From Tremella fuciformis (lineage: Eukaryota > Basidiomycota > Tremellomycetes > Tremellales > Tremellaceae): a stretch of DNA of 64,000 bases. A program made the translations under genes and the position numbers. Positions 1 to 10,490 of this stretch are shown piece by piece (the stretch's first letter is position 1; every line of letters begins with the position of its first letter). The DNA is taken from assembly GCA_032768795.1 (NCBI GenBank), contig CP136490.1, positions 8,556,001 to 8,620,000 on the forward strand, given 5' to 3'. The notes beneath the pieces are model-generated. The model saw only the letters and a list, made by a program, of their open reading frames with translations, did no database searches and was not told the origin of the DNA.

Positions 1-83
1 ACCTGATTAGAAATTCAGAGCTAAAAAAGAATTGAAATAACGAGCTACGCCCTATCGCGCACTTTCCTGCACGATCTACCTAG
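1..83 (+). mobile_element. 3' end of a Helitron-like element, truncated by the window edge
   Basis: These 83 bases are identical, base for base, to 39882-39964, the 3' end of the complete element inserted in the serine hydrolase gene. They include the subterminal TAACGAGCTACGC motif, the 3' hairpin (ATCGcGCA / TGCaCGAT around a CTTTCC loop) and the CTAG terminus. The next base is T in both copies, and unrelated host sequence follows. The rest of this copy lies left of the window. It ends about 90 bases upstream of the APN1-like start codon, so it may contribute to that gene's 5' leader or promoter. Confidence 0.8.
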
Positions 84-174
84 TCCTCCCTACCGCCTGT
101 TTCCCTCGAGAGACTGAACGAGCAGCCTTGCATTCGGATCATAGCGATCTCGAGGTCCCCGGAGGACCTGCAGC

Positions 175-2335
175 ATGTCGCTGTCGACCCCGCTCTCTTC
201 GGTCAAGAAGAGGAAGCTGGACCGTCGCCATGATGCCGAAGGCCGCAATGCAACGCCGACATCACCCGGGGGGCTCACCACACCACAGAGGATACACCTG
301 AGCCAGACAACCGCCTATCCGTCTCCACCTATCACACCCGGCAGGCGCACATCCCCACGTCCTCCTGGTGTGCAAGCGGATAGCCCGTTCAACTTGACTC
401 CGCGCTCGCTGCACACGCCTCCTCGACCGTCCTCCGCTCCCGGTCAATCGTACCTCCCTACTCCACCTTCAACTCTCCCCCGGACGATCCACCTCAGCGC
501 CTCTTCGGCTCCGGTGACTCCTCTGGCGATTCGGCATCTTCCTACACCTCCAACTGGACATCATGCCGCTCAAAGACCTGGAAGGAGCGCGTTGGATTGG
601 CTGGACTTTGAGGAAGTGGGCTCTGAGGAAGGAGACGAGCCCAGCTGGACCCCGCCGTCGCCTACGCCGTTCAGGAAGTCACTTCAGAGGGGTTCACTTG
701 CGCTTGTCAAACGAACTACTACATACCAGATGGTGGACCCGTCCACCGATGAGCAGACGTCATCGGAAGAAGAGACATCCGACGTGTTCAGCGACGGCGG
801 ATCGGTGACCTCGTTGACGTCCTACGATGAGCCACTTGACTTTGAACCGTCGGCTCTGACGAAGGATCATCCGTCATCGGACATCATAGGAGATACCCAA
901 CAAGTCCGCCTGACTCGATCGAAGTCGGCCTCGATTGAACGGCCTCAAGCTCAACGCCTATACAGGATCAAACCCAGACGTCGAAGCTTTCGGATCCCAG
1001 GAGAGGCCGGCCCCATCGATCAATGTCTGGACGAGCTTGACCTGCTCGGCGACAGGCTGGATTTACGGCTGGGGCTACACGTCTCGAGTCGAGGTCCGAA
1101 AAGGGGCTTGATACGCTGGCTGCGGGCTCCCAACCGTGCCAAGGCGCTGGGATTCCATCTCGTTTGTCCGAAGCGGCACTACGAGGATGGGTGGTCCGAA
1201 GAGGACATGGAAGAGTTTACGGATTACCTGGCTGCCGTAGAGGCGAGAGGTGAGCTTCTTGGTGAGGCTGTGGGCCGGACACTGATATTTAGATCCCGAT
1301 ATCAAGAGGTACATCTTTCCTCATGCTGCTCTGACCAACAATCTTGCTCTGAGGTGAGTTCGTATCATCGTTTTGCCTCTGCGGGATTGCTGATTGGGCA
1401 GGCCCGACTCGGTCAAAGGGCAACAGGGATTCCTGAGCCTGATGCAAGAGGCCAATCTGGCCAGTCGCCTCGGGCTGAAGTATCTCGTCGTGCAGTAAGT
1501 CGTGTACATTTCCCGGCAACACTCTGGCTGATGGCCAGTCCCGGATACAGCGATGCAGATCGAGAGACCAGGGCTGAAGCTCTCGCCAATGTCGCCTCCA
1601 ACATCAGCTCGTTGCAAAGCATGACACCAGATATCACGTTCGTGATCGAGACCATGGTCAGTAAACAGGCATGCTTGCTTGCTTGCGTAGCTGATTGGCA
1701 GGCGCACCAGAATGGTCGCGTGATCGGCTCGTCCCTGACTGATCTACAAGCGATCCATAGCCTTGTCGAAGACAAAGACCGACTCAAGTTCTGCCTCGAC
1801 CTATGCCATGTGCATTCTAGCCTGTACGACCTGTCAACGAAAGACGGTAGAGGCGAGATGATGTGGGAGCTCGACGCGTATCTAGGCTTGGAGAACATCG
1901 TGTGTGTACACGTGAGTGACACCCACGCCGAGCACGGTTCCGGCCTTGATGTGCACTGTCGGTGAGTCACCTCTGACTTGTGGCGAATAGCGCTGATCAA
2001 GCAGCATCGGGGCTGGCGTCATAGGTCTCTCTGCCTTTCGGGCCATTGTCAGAGATCCGAGGTTGGCACATGCGGGCTTCATACTGGAGACACCGGCTTT
2101 GCACCGGTCGACACCGTCCGCAGCGGCAGCAGCGGACGAGGTCATGCGGTGTCGCGAAGAGCTCGAGTACGTCATTGTTACTTCGGTATTGCGAGAAACA
2201 GAATGGAGAAAGCGACGCAGGGTGGTTGATGCCGACCAAGAGAGGCGATGGCGAAAGGTTTGGGCGAGAGCGCAGAGGCATACGCCCGTGAAACGGGGCT
2301 GGGCTCCGAGCGTGGCGAGTTTCAATCAGGCATGA
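175..2335 (+). CDS. APN1: AP endonuclease, endonuclease IV / Apn1 family
   Basis: Base-excision repair enzyme that incises DNA at abasic sites. Six exons can be joined in frame: 175-1249, 1293-1353, 1402-1494, 1539-1656, 1702-1961 and 2005 (or 2002)-2335, giving about 645 residues; the introns are 43-48 nt. The C-terminal half carries the Endo IV TIM barrel with its metal-ligand motifs in order: GLHVSS near the barrel start, FPHAAL, HPGYSD (split by an intron), IETM, CLDLCH, VHVSD, LDVHC and FILETP. The first 290 or so residues are Ser/Pro/Thr-rich and low in complexity, much longer than the compact bacterial enzyme, and open with a basic stretch (KKRKLDRR) suited to nuclear import. The start at 175 is the first ATG of the open frame. 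Frame and ligand conservation make the call firm; the role of the long N-terminus is unknown. Confidence 0.9.
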
Positions 2336-2423
2336 GACTTCTTCATCTTCCATCTCGCTATTACTTATGTGATGCTATTGAGGATGATGTGCGAAGAGAG
2401 ATGTGCTGATTGATGCGTGTATG

Positions 2424-5050
2424 CTATGCTACAGAAGATGCAACCTCGATGAGGTTGTCATTTGCCCAAACATACCCTCCTCGCATTCTCCTGTGGTGAA
2501 TCTCACCTTCAGGTTGTGTTTCGAGGAATGTCCAAAAGTCCAACAAAGCCTGCCTTTCTTCCCCGACGATTCGGCGAAGGGTGCGACGGTCTGATTGATC
2601 GTCGAGACAGTCCGCTAGGGCGATATGAAGAGGGAGCAGAGCGGCAAGTATCCCAAGTAAGATGCCCGAGTTGGCATACGGTCGACGGCGCAGCTCAGCA
2701 AGCAATTGCCACTTCTTGCCAATGAGCTCATTGCAGGTTAAGGACTGTTCTGACTCGAGACGAGACTTGTGGATGAGCTCGTAGATTCCCAGAACATCCT
2801 CGGTCGGATCGTTGTCATCCGAAGTGGAACAAATGTCCGGGGTAAAATGGTCCGTGCCCGCACAGATATCGGTGGGAGTATGCAGACTCGGAAACCCCAG
2901 TTGGGCACGTAAGAGACGGATGACGCACATTCCCAGTGGAGTCGCTAGCCGGGTGGGCGAGAGCGTGAAGTGGTCGAGCATAGTGAGGGAGGCTAGTATC
3001 GTCTCCCGGAGATTTGTAGTGGACGAGAGAGGCACGAAAGACGATGAAGCGAGGAGGGGGGGAAGGGATGTTTGGCTGGACTCCCCGAGCTGGTCGAAGA
3101 CGCTCATTTCGATAACCGATGTCGTCGGAACAGCATCACTCGACGAGGAGAGGACTCGTGAAGGGTTCACTTCCATGGTCGACCCTTTCTGCGGGTTGGG
3201 CATAGACACCTCCTGTCGCGGTGAACCACCCTCGCCAGGTTCTGTTGAAAGACTCTCAATCCATAGTCTGACAACTCCCACTTCCTGTCTCGAAAACGCC
3301 CCAAACATCTTCCCACCCCACTCGACCTCCCGCACAAGTCGACTTTTGCCCGGTTCCCCAGGGAAGACCCACGGCCGCGCGCCCGCCAGCGCTCTGGCGA
3401 ACTCCAAAGCTTTAGGGACGGTCATACTGGCCGGCTCGAGCCACTGCTCGATGGTCTTGCCGCCTATGCGGACCCGGGAAGGGCAGTGCATCTTCTCAGC
3501 CGCCTGGGCTTTATCGACGAGCAGCCGCGCCATGTCCATCTCTTCTGGCGTGGCATCGACCCCCATACGCAGAGGCAATCCCAGCGTCGACAATACGGTC
3601 GCAGTAGACGTCGACGTAGCGGCAGTCGAGGTGGGTGAACACCTCGGTCGCCATCCTTGCAAGGTCGGCTCAAATTCGATAGGGCCCCACGGCGTAGTGG
3701 GCAGCCCATCCGCCAGTACGAACCCCCTCCGTACCCTCTTCCACTGCTCCTCCCTCTCGCCAGGCGGGACAGCATCTAAAAACGCCTCCACGGCCAGGCG
3801 GGAAAGGGCAGCATGGCCCGTGTGGAGATTATCAATGGTGATGTGCAGCGCGAAATAGGTATCGTCTATGCCGAGCTCGCGCAGCTCGTACGTCGTGACG
3901 AGCAGATGGTACGGCAGGGTCTCGTACGACATGTTGAAGCCGAGGGCCTCGGGGAGGCGGTCGTGCGCTGCCAAAAGGCCGATGCACAGCTGAGCCAGGG
4001 CGGCGGTCCAGCAGCGCGGGACGCCTTCGTCTGGCGCCAGCCCATCGAAGCCTTTCTCCCAGCCGTGCAGCGTGTGCCCCTGCCCTTGCCCTCCTGCTGT
4101 TTCCAGCTGCGGGGGGGCTCTGGCGCCTATGCCAAGCGAGTCGACGAGGCGATAATACAGGTCGACGTGGTTCTTCTGCAAATCCCCATCGCCGTACTCT
4201 TCAGACATGACCTGCCACGCCATCTTGGCACTGCGTCTCGACCCCTCGGCTCTCCGACCCGCACCCTCACCCTCACCCGGGGTGACAAGCACCCCGCCGA
4301 GCCAGCCGCCGTCGACGTACTTGACCACCGCGGCGAGGCGCAGCCATTCTTTCGCATACGCATGCGTGGGGAACAACTCTCTAGGCCCGCCGGACCTCCT
4401 TCGCCCAAGGTACGCTTCGTACTTTGTAGCATTGGACCGGTGGGCGCGAAGGAGGAGGTCGCGCAGGCGAGCTGGCGAGTAGGGCTCGATGGACAGTATA
4501 GAGTCCTCGTTTGGATTGGGCTGGGCCAGCGCGGCCGTCATGGTCTGCTCGAACAGGCCTTCCAGGCGTTCTCTAGCGAGATACAACGCGTCTGGACATC
4601 AGCTTGCGCCCGCACGTTGGAGCGGGTGAGCTGACCAGGGTGATCCTCGATGTTCTGCAACTTGAAGTATAGCTCTTTATCCCGCACCATCCGCCGCTTC
4701 TCTGCGGCTGTCCCTCTCCTCGCCACCGTCTCGAGGTCGGGGAAGTGGCCGAGGTACTTGGTCTCTTCAGCCTGGTCCATCGGGGGTCTCGAGGCTCCAG
4801 ATCCATTGGGAGGGTTGCGCTTGGCAGCTGTGCTGGGAAGGTAGGTCCTCGAAGCTGTGCGCTTGGGCGGTGTCTGAGACGGAGGCCCCAGGTGTTGTCC
4901 CACAACAGTCATGACGCCAAGAGGTATGACCACCAAGAGCGCAAGGAGCAGTACAGCGACCGGCATCGCTGTGCACAGGTCGAGCGTCCTGTCTATGGTG
5001 TCGGGCCAGCCGAACGGCCTCGCCGACCAATCCATCGAAGACTGGACCAT
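2424..5050 (-). CDS. Haem-oxygenase-like iron-containing redox enzyme with N-terminal membrane anchor
   Basis: Two exons (5050-4636 and 4591-2424) join over a 44-nt intron with a GCTGATGTCCAG 3' end to read DHP-DALYLARERLEG in frame. A hydrophobic helix (AVLLLALLVVIPLGVMTVV) lies near the N-terminus, then a helical body of over 700 residues. The middle segment (YETLPYHLL, ELGIDD, DNLHTGHAAL) matches the multi-helical haem-oxygenase-like di-iron family annotated in fungi as iron-containing redox enzyme; His, Asp and Glu residues there are plausible metal ligands, but I cannot assign them. A Ser-rich linker separates a C-terminal helical part. The true start is uncertain: 5160-5345 on the same strand holds another hydrophobic open stretch (VITTFCVLPDLVIFLFSGLL) that could be an upstream exon. 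Substrate unknown. The large plus-strand frames over this gene are shadows. Confidence 0.65.
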
Positions 5051-5533
5051 CCTGTCGTCTAATCGAAGTCCGAGCAACAATCTGAAGAGGTATAAGTTAG
5101 GTCAGCCTTCCATGTTGGGTCTGCATAAGAAGACGAAACACAGTTCTGTCAGCTGTTCATCGATCTCAAGCCAAGCCGGGCACGGGTGACATCAGCCATC
5201 CAGCCCGCCAGACGGAGGTAGGGGTCGTCGTACTCGATTCCAGCAAACCGGTGGTAGATCAGTAGCAAGCCGGAGAAGAGGAAGATGACCAGATCGGGCA
5301 GTACGCAGAATGTCGTGATGACCCGGTCAAGGGGACCTTGAAGGGAAGCGGGAAGAGAGCAGAAGACAGAGAGACATCGTCACGCCTCTTGCTCCGGCAA
5401 CCTTAATCCACGACCGGTTAGGCACATCCGATCTCTCGTCTTCTGCGATGGTGATGCTACGCAAACAATGAGATGGAACAGAGCCCAAGACGTCTACAAT
5501 ACAACTGATCCCCACTGTATCATGTATCACGTA
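5051..5533 (-). other. Leader region with a possible upstream coding exon
   Basis: This stretch lies between the iron-enzyme gene and the regulator upstream of it. On the minus strand about 5345-5160 is open and encodes a strongly hydrophobic peptide followed by FAGIEYDDPYLRLAGWM, which looks coding. An intron-like 3' end (GGCTGACC then a pyrimidine-rich run and CAG) sits near 5085. I could not find a convincing donor that joins the two in frame, so it is recorded as a candidate 5' exon only. Confidence 0.35.
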
Positions 5534-7364
5534 TCACTGTAGGCGAACGGGCCCGTGTACGTTGTGCCCATTGAAACCGTTACTCTCGATACCGCTCGAC
5601 TGAGCGCTCCGCCCTGCGCGTTTATGATCTTCCGTGCCTCGATCGGCTGAATTCGATACTCGCGGACGTTTCTTGCCCACATGCGCAGACCTTTCGTCGA
5701 CATCCTTGCCCGCTTCCACTGCAGACTGTTTCGTCTTCTTGCCGGGCCCTCGTCGACGGAGGACTGTATCGTATTGACATACAGGCTCGTTGCGGCGAGT
5801 GCAGTGGTGACATTTCGGCCGAGCCCCGTCGCACCTGATCATCAGCACGACATAATTGATTCGTGGGACAGGTGACCCACTTGAGCTTCCTAGCACGACA
5901 CATATGGCACGCAATGACGATCTTGGGATCGGGCGACTTGGTATCGTTGCCCGGTGGAACGGGTGTCGAAGAATGATGCGACCTGTCTCCAGCGGATGAG
6001 GCCTGCTCGGGACTCTTGCCTTGTTTCGTGGGCGAGATCGATCCCGGTCGCACAGGCGACGGTGGCAAGAGGTGCACAGAAGGATCAGGCGGGGGCAAGG
6101 ATGGCACATGGTATGGCCAGTCCTGCAGCACACTGGGGATGGGGCCGGTCCGGATAGACGGGGGATCCTGCAACATCTCCCTCGCCCAATCGCCATTAGG
6201 CATATTCCGTAGGGCCGGCTGCGGGGGCGGGGGCGGATATGTGGGCAGGTGCGAAGATTGTATAGGCGGATTATGCACAGAGAGGGGAGTAGTTTGTGGG
6301 AGCAGGCCTGGCTGATGATGGAGGTTGAGCGACGGAGGAAGGGCAGAAAAGGAGGGACCAGACGGGCCGGGCGGATGGGGCGCCAGGCTGGGTGTCGTGG
6401 CTGGAGAAGGAGAAGGACCATTCGACATGCTCGCCGGAGCAAGGAGACCGCTCATGGGCTGGAGAGAGGCCGGCGAGTGCGTCGAGGGGATACGGGCCAT
6501 CTGGTCCGCCTGCGACTGCTGTGGGCGCGGCGGGAGGTCGACGGGCATCTGCTGGATTTGGAAGACTACGGGGGGCTCAGCAAGGCCGTAGCCGGTGATG
6601 CCGCAGAGGGAGTACGCGCCTTGCATCGTGTCAAACTTCCATATCTCGTCCGGGAGGGGCGGGGCGACGAGGTCCGGCGGGATGTGGACCTGGCTGAAGT
6701 CGCGCAGCGCGGCCTCGATGGCGAGCTGCGAGGCCGTGGAGATGTCGGGCAGGTTGATGGGGTAGGACGGCTCGAGCGTGGCCGTGGTGGTGTTGTGATG
6801 GCTGGGGAGAAAGTCGAACGGCGACGAGAGGGGCTGTGCTTGTTGTTGTTGTTGGGCATGGGCCTGGTCTAGGCCCAGTTTCGCCTCGAGCAGCTGGGAG
6901 AAGCGCGAGCCGGTGGCGAGGTCGATGACGGGGTGGACGTACTCGTCCCTTCGCGTCAGCTCGGCCGGCGGCAGCGGGAGGGTGGCTCACGCAAAGGAGG
7001 GCCGTCGTTGGAGACGGCGCTGTTGTTGTTGTTGCTGCTGCTGCGACAGGTTCTGCATGGGGCCAGTGGGGAGCTGCGAGGTATACCATTGCGCGCTGAT
7101 ATTGGGTCCGGGGTCGGCGCCCACCCCGCTGAGCATCCCAGCAGGGACACCAGCCAGCTGATCAGGCAGCAGCGCGGGTCCAGAGCGCGCCGCACCTCCC
7201 GGGACAGTCACATCCTGGGCCGACACGGGAAAGGCATAGGGGTGAGTCGCGTATGAGCTCAATCCCGCCGGCGGTGTCGGGGCGACGTACTGCCCACTCG
7301 AGGTGGTGCCGGGCCCAGGACCGGCCCCGGGCGTCTGGTACGCGGACCAGTCGTAGAAGCTCAT
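5534..7364 (-). CDS. Zn2Cys6 transcription factor with zinc cluster near the C-terminus
   Basis: Three exons: 7364-6991, 6948-5881 and 5834-5534, with introns of 42 and 46 nt. Splicing the second one completes the fungal zinc cluster CHMCRARKLKCDGARPKC then CTRRNEPVC, with all six cysteines. A basic tail follows (RRRGPGKKTK, GKKRPR) that could act in DNA contact or nuclear import. Unusually, the cluster sits in the last quarter of the protein, after about 400 residues of Pro/Gln/Ser-rich sequence with polyglutamine runs (eight Q near the end of exon 1, five Q in exon 2). A short structured patch (DEYVHPVIDLATGSRFSQLL, then FDTMQGAYSLCGITGYG) is the only non-repetitive part of the N-terminal half. 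No middle-homology domain is recognisable. Start chosen at MSFYDW; targets unknown. Confidence 0.75.
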
Positions 7365-7857
7365 GCTGAGCTGGGCTATCGGGGTATGCGCCGCATCGAT
7401 CTGGCCGCTACGACTGTCTTGATGGCGGGAGAGTACAGGAAGGAAGGAGGAGGGATTGGGGGAAGGAGGGATGGCTGGTAGGCGTCGACGAGGGGTGACG
7501 CGGGGACGATGGCCGTGTCTTCGGCGTCCACGACGTCCTGGGAGGTGTCGTGCCGCTCCCTCGTGACTTGCCGAGCCGATGCTGTGTCTACGGAATGATA
7601 TGCAATGAGAGAACGACAACAAGTCAAGTGAGAATCGTCCCGGAACTGAGAGCCGCCCTCCCGGGATCGACATTAGAGTTTGGGGATCCAGGGAAACAAG
7701 GTGGCTAATGAGATCCAAAGAGAGTTTGTAATGGAATTAGGAATGCATGCCAGCGTCACGAGACTAAGTAGGAGACGAGACATGACTGGCAAAGCTATTA
7801 TAAGAACCCTCTTTGGCTCCTCCCCACGTCGACGCAGCTCGTCAAGCAGCGGGTCGA
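7365..7857. promoter_or_regulatory. Intergenic region upstream of the C-terminal zinc-cluster regulator
   Basis: About 490 bases between the permease stop and the regulator start, both on the minus strand. The minus frame stays open upstream of the chosen start (Arg/Pro-rich), but the composition is not protein-like and no upstream ATG improves the model, so I read it as 5' leader and promoter. No TATA box or repeat stands out. Confidence 0.4.
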
Positions 7858-9711
7858 TCAGACCTTGTTGTCCTTCTCGTCGTGCGCGACGCCCTCCCTG
7901 AGGTTGTCGTCCGTGTTGGGGCCCAGCTGCTCGATGGCGCCCATCTTGGTGATGTCGTAGCCGTTCGCCACGAGGTACTCCCTGAACGCCTCGTCCTCGT
8001 CGATCATGGCGTCGGGGCGGATGTTGGGGATGAAGAAGAAGGTGATGAGCGCCGAGACGATGGCGAGGGCCGAGCCGATCCAGAAGACGCCCGTGTTCTC
8101 CGCGTAGGTGCCGTGGACCGAGAGGTCGGCGATGATGTTGGGGAAGGTGTAGGTGCCGATGAAGCCGCCGACCTTGCCGATGGCAGCTGCGATGCCGTAG
8201 AGCTGGCCGCGGGCGGCGGTGGGGCCGATGGCTTTGGATGCGAGGAGGCCGAGGTTGTTGCCGGGGCCGACCTCGCCAAAGGCTGGTCGTCAGCACTCCT
8301 ATACTGCGTTCTCAGACTAGCGGGGTGTGAGGCTCACCCAGGAAGAAGCCGTACATGATGGCAAAGCCGGCAATGTGCTTCGGGACGAGGCTGGGCTCAG
8401 CACCGGCCACAGAGACCAGGCAACGTATAGGCGGAGCTCACAGGTTGTAGCAGCCCGAGAGGACAAAGCCGAAGAGGGCCTGCATGAGCAGGCCAAAGAT
8501 CATGCAGTACTTGGGGCCGAGGTAGTCGACGATGAAGGCGCCAGCGAGGGTACCGGGGACGTAGAAAAAGTTGATGAGGCATCCCCAGCCGATCGACTCG
8601 TAGAGGGTCCCGTCAGGGATGACCGTGTCAGTGATGGTGGACGAGTAGATGCCAAAGGGGTAGGTGATCTGCCGTCAGCCTTGGCTTCTCTCTCAGAAGG
8701 GAATGGCGCACCCAGTCGTAGATGAACCAGGTGATCGATACTGCGGCGAGCTTGACCCAGTAGCGCTTGATGAGCAGCCAGTACGGGATGCGCGTGTGCT
8801 TCATCGAGTTCTTTGCGTACGCCTCGGGCTCGCTCATCTTGAGGCGGAAGTAGATGAGGAAGAGGGGCGGCACGACGCCGAGGCCGAGCGTGATGCGCCA
8901 CACGGCGTTGAGGTGGTCCATGCCAAAGATCCACAGCAGGACGAGGGTGACAAAGTACGCAATGGCAAATGCAAAGTCGAGCATCGTGTTGGTCGCGAGC
9001 ACAAAGAGCTTCTGCTGCGAGCGCTTGCTGATGCCCGGGTCCTCGGTGTTCTCTGCGGCGGCGACGGAGCCCGTGGGGTACTCGCCGCCGATCCCGATGC
9101 CGACGAAGAAGCGGTAGGCGATGAGCGCGTTGACGGTGCCCTGGGCGCCGGGGCCCTTGGACGCGGCGCACAGCGCGGAGAAGACAAAGACGATCGCGGT
9201 GCAGAGGAGCATGCCAAACTTGCGGCCTGGCCTCAGCTCTCCCCACTCTCCATGGCGGGCGACTCACCGATCTTGTCAGAGACGTAGCCGAAGCCTGGAG
9301 TCAGCCGCGCCCCCCCGCCCACTCTGCAGCACAGAGGCTCACTCAGCTGGCCGAGGACGATGCCCGCAAACGCCATCGAGGACAGGAGGGACGAGTTGGT
9401 CTTGCCCTTGGAACCTTTGAACGTGTCCGGGTAGATGTAGCCCTTGATGATCTGCCCCGCGGGGCCAATGGCCGCGTTGGCATAGCCATCACTGAAGAGC
9501 GCGGCGCCCTAAGTGTCAGTCAGCCTTGCTGCTCTGCCCCACACGCGCCACGATGTGCTAACCGAGGCGAAGATGCTGCCTATTAGCTCCACCGCGTATC
9601 TAAGCGAGCAAGAGGGGCTCACGTTCCGATCCTGCCCAGCTTGAGCTTTCGCTCGAGCCAGTTGAGCTCTTTGGGCGCGTTGCCCGTGGTGGGCTCGAGG
9701 TCGAGAGGCAT
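7858..9711 (-). CDS. MFS permease of the phosphate / glycerophosphodiester (PHS, GIT1-like) family
   Basis: Plasma-membrane proton symporter of the phosphate:H+ symporter family, the group that includes yeast Git1 (glycerophosphoinositol uptake). The start at 9711 gives MPLDLEPTTGNAPKELNWLE, then several short introns. Family signatures: ALFSDGYANAAIG in TM1, GQLSFGYVSDKIGRK after TM2, FFVGIGIGGEYPTGSVAAAE in TM4-5, and WFIYDW followed by TYPFGIYSS in TM7. About 12 membrane segments are visible and the protein ends EGVAHDEKDNKV. The GGEYP motif and the ITWFIYDW region favour GIT1/PHS over sugar porters; whether the cargo is phosphate, glycerophosphocholine or glycerophosphoinositol cannot be read from sequence. 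Neighbours give no further clue. Confidence 0.75.
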
Positions 9712-10490
9712 GGCGGTGGTGGCGGTGTTGTTGGTGAGATGAGAAGAGGATAAGAGTGCGAGGGATTACAGGTTGAAGACTTTTAGGCCACCGCGGCTCG
9801 ATCGAGCGACGAGGTGAGACAGCGATAAGAGCGTGACTCTTCACGCTGAGACGCTGATACGCCCTCTGACAAGTTTCGAATTGTCCAAGGTGGTATTGGT
9901 GATGGTGATGGCAGATAGTGATGGATACATCACCCTCCTCATGCTAGACAGACTATATACGAGATTCCATCCGTCCATAGGCTAGCTCCGATCCTCGAGG
10001 CCTGATGGGCTGAGAGGGACGCATGCTGCTAGAGGGTCGGCGGGTGGAGAGGAAGATTTGACACCACGGAGTCGGGTCGGCAATGACACCACGCGGCAAC
10101 CAGGGGATAGCGGCTGCCCAGGATCGTCATCAAGGCAGGAGGAGAGGAGAGGAGAGAGATGAATAGCGATGAGACATTCCGAGGTCCGCCGCCTTTTACT
10201 CTCTACCCTGAAGACAGCCACAGCCTGGCAAATCACCTCGGGCACGTTTCTTCCAAAACACCAGGAATAGACTATGCATGCAGATCTTGGAATCTGATAA
10301 CGCTTCTTCAAGCATCTGTTCTATGTGCGCAATCATGAACGTGCACAAGCCTCGCTTGCGACAGTGGACAGGCGTGACACATGTCTCGCGACGACGAATG
10401 ACAGAATTGCGTCCGCGCAGACTGCCGTCGCGATCGCTCCACAATCGCCCTTACGACTGGTACTTACAACAGCTACGCCTCCGTACTGGG
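9712..10490. promoter_or_regulatory. Promoter region of the GIT1-like permease
   Basis: About 780 bases without a gene. It carries a purine-rich tract (repeats of GGAGA, about 10137-10159; pyrimidine-rich on the permease coding strand) and a CACGTTT element at 10243-10249, which resembles a Pho4-type half site. The regulatory reading is inference from the family of the downstream gene. No repeat or RNA gene seen. Confidence 0.35.

Noticed and set aside
2812..4634. Long plus-strand frames (348 and 273 codons) over the iron-enzyme gene.
   Set aside because: Antisense shadows of a GC-rich coding region; no motif, and the minus-strand protein has family signatures.
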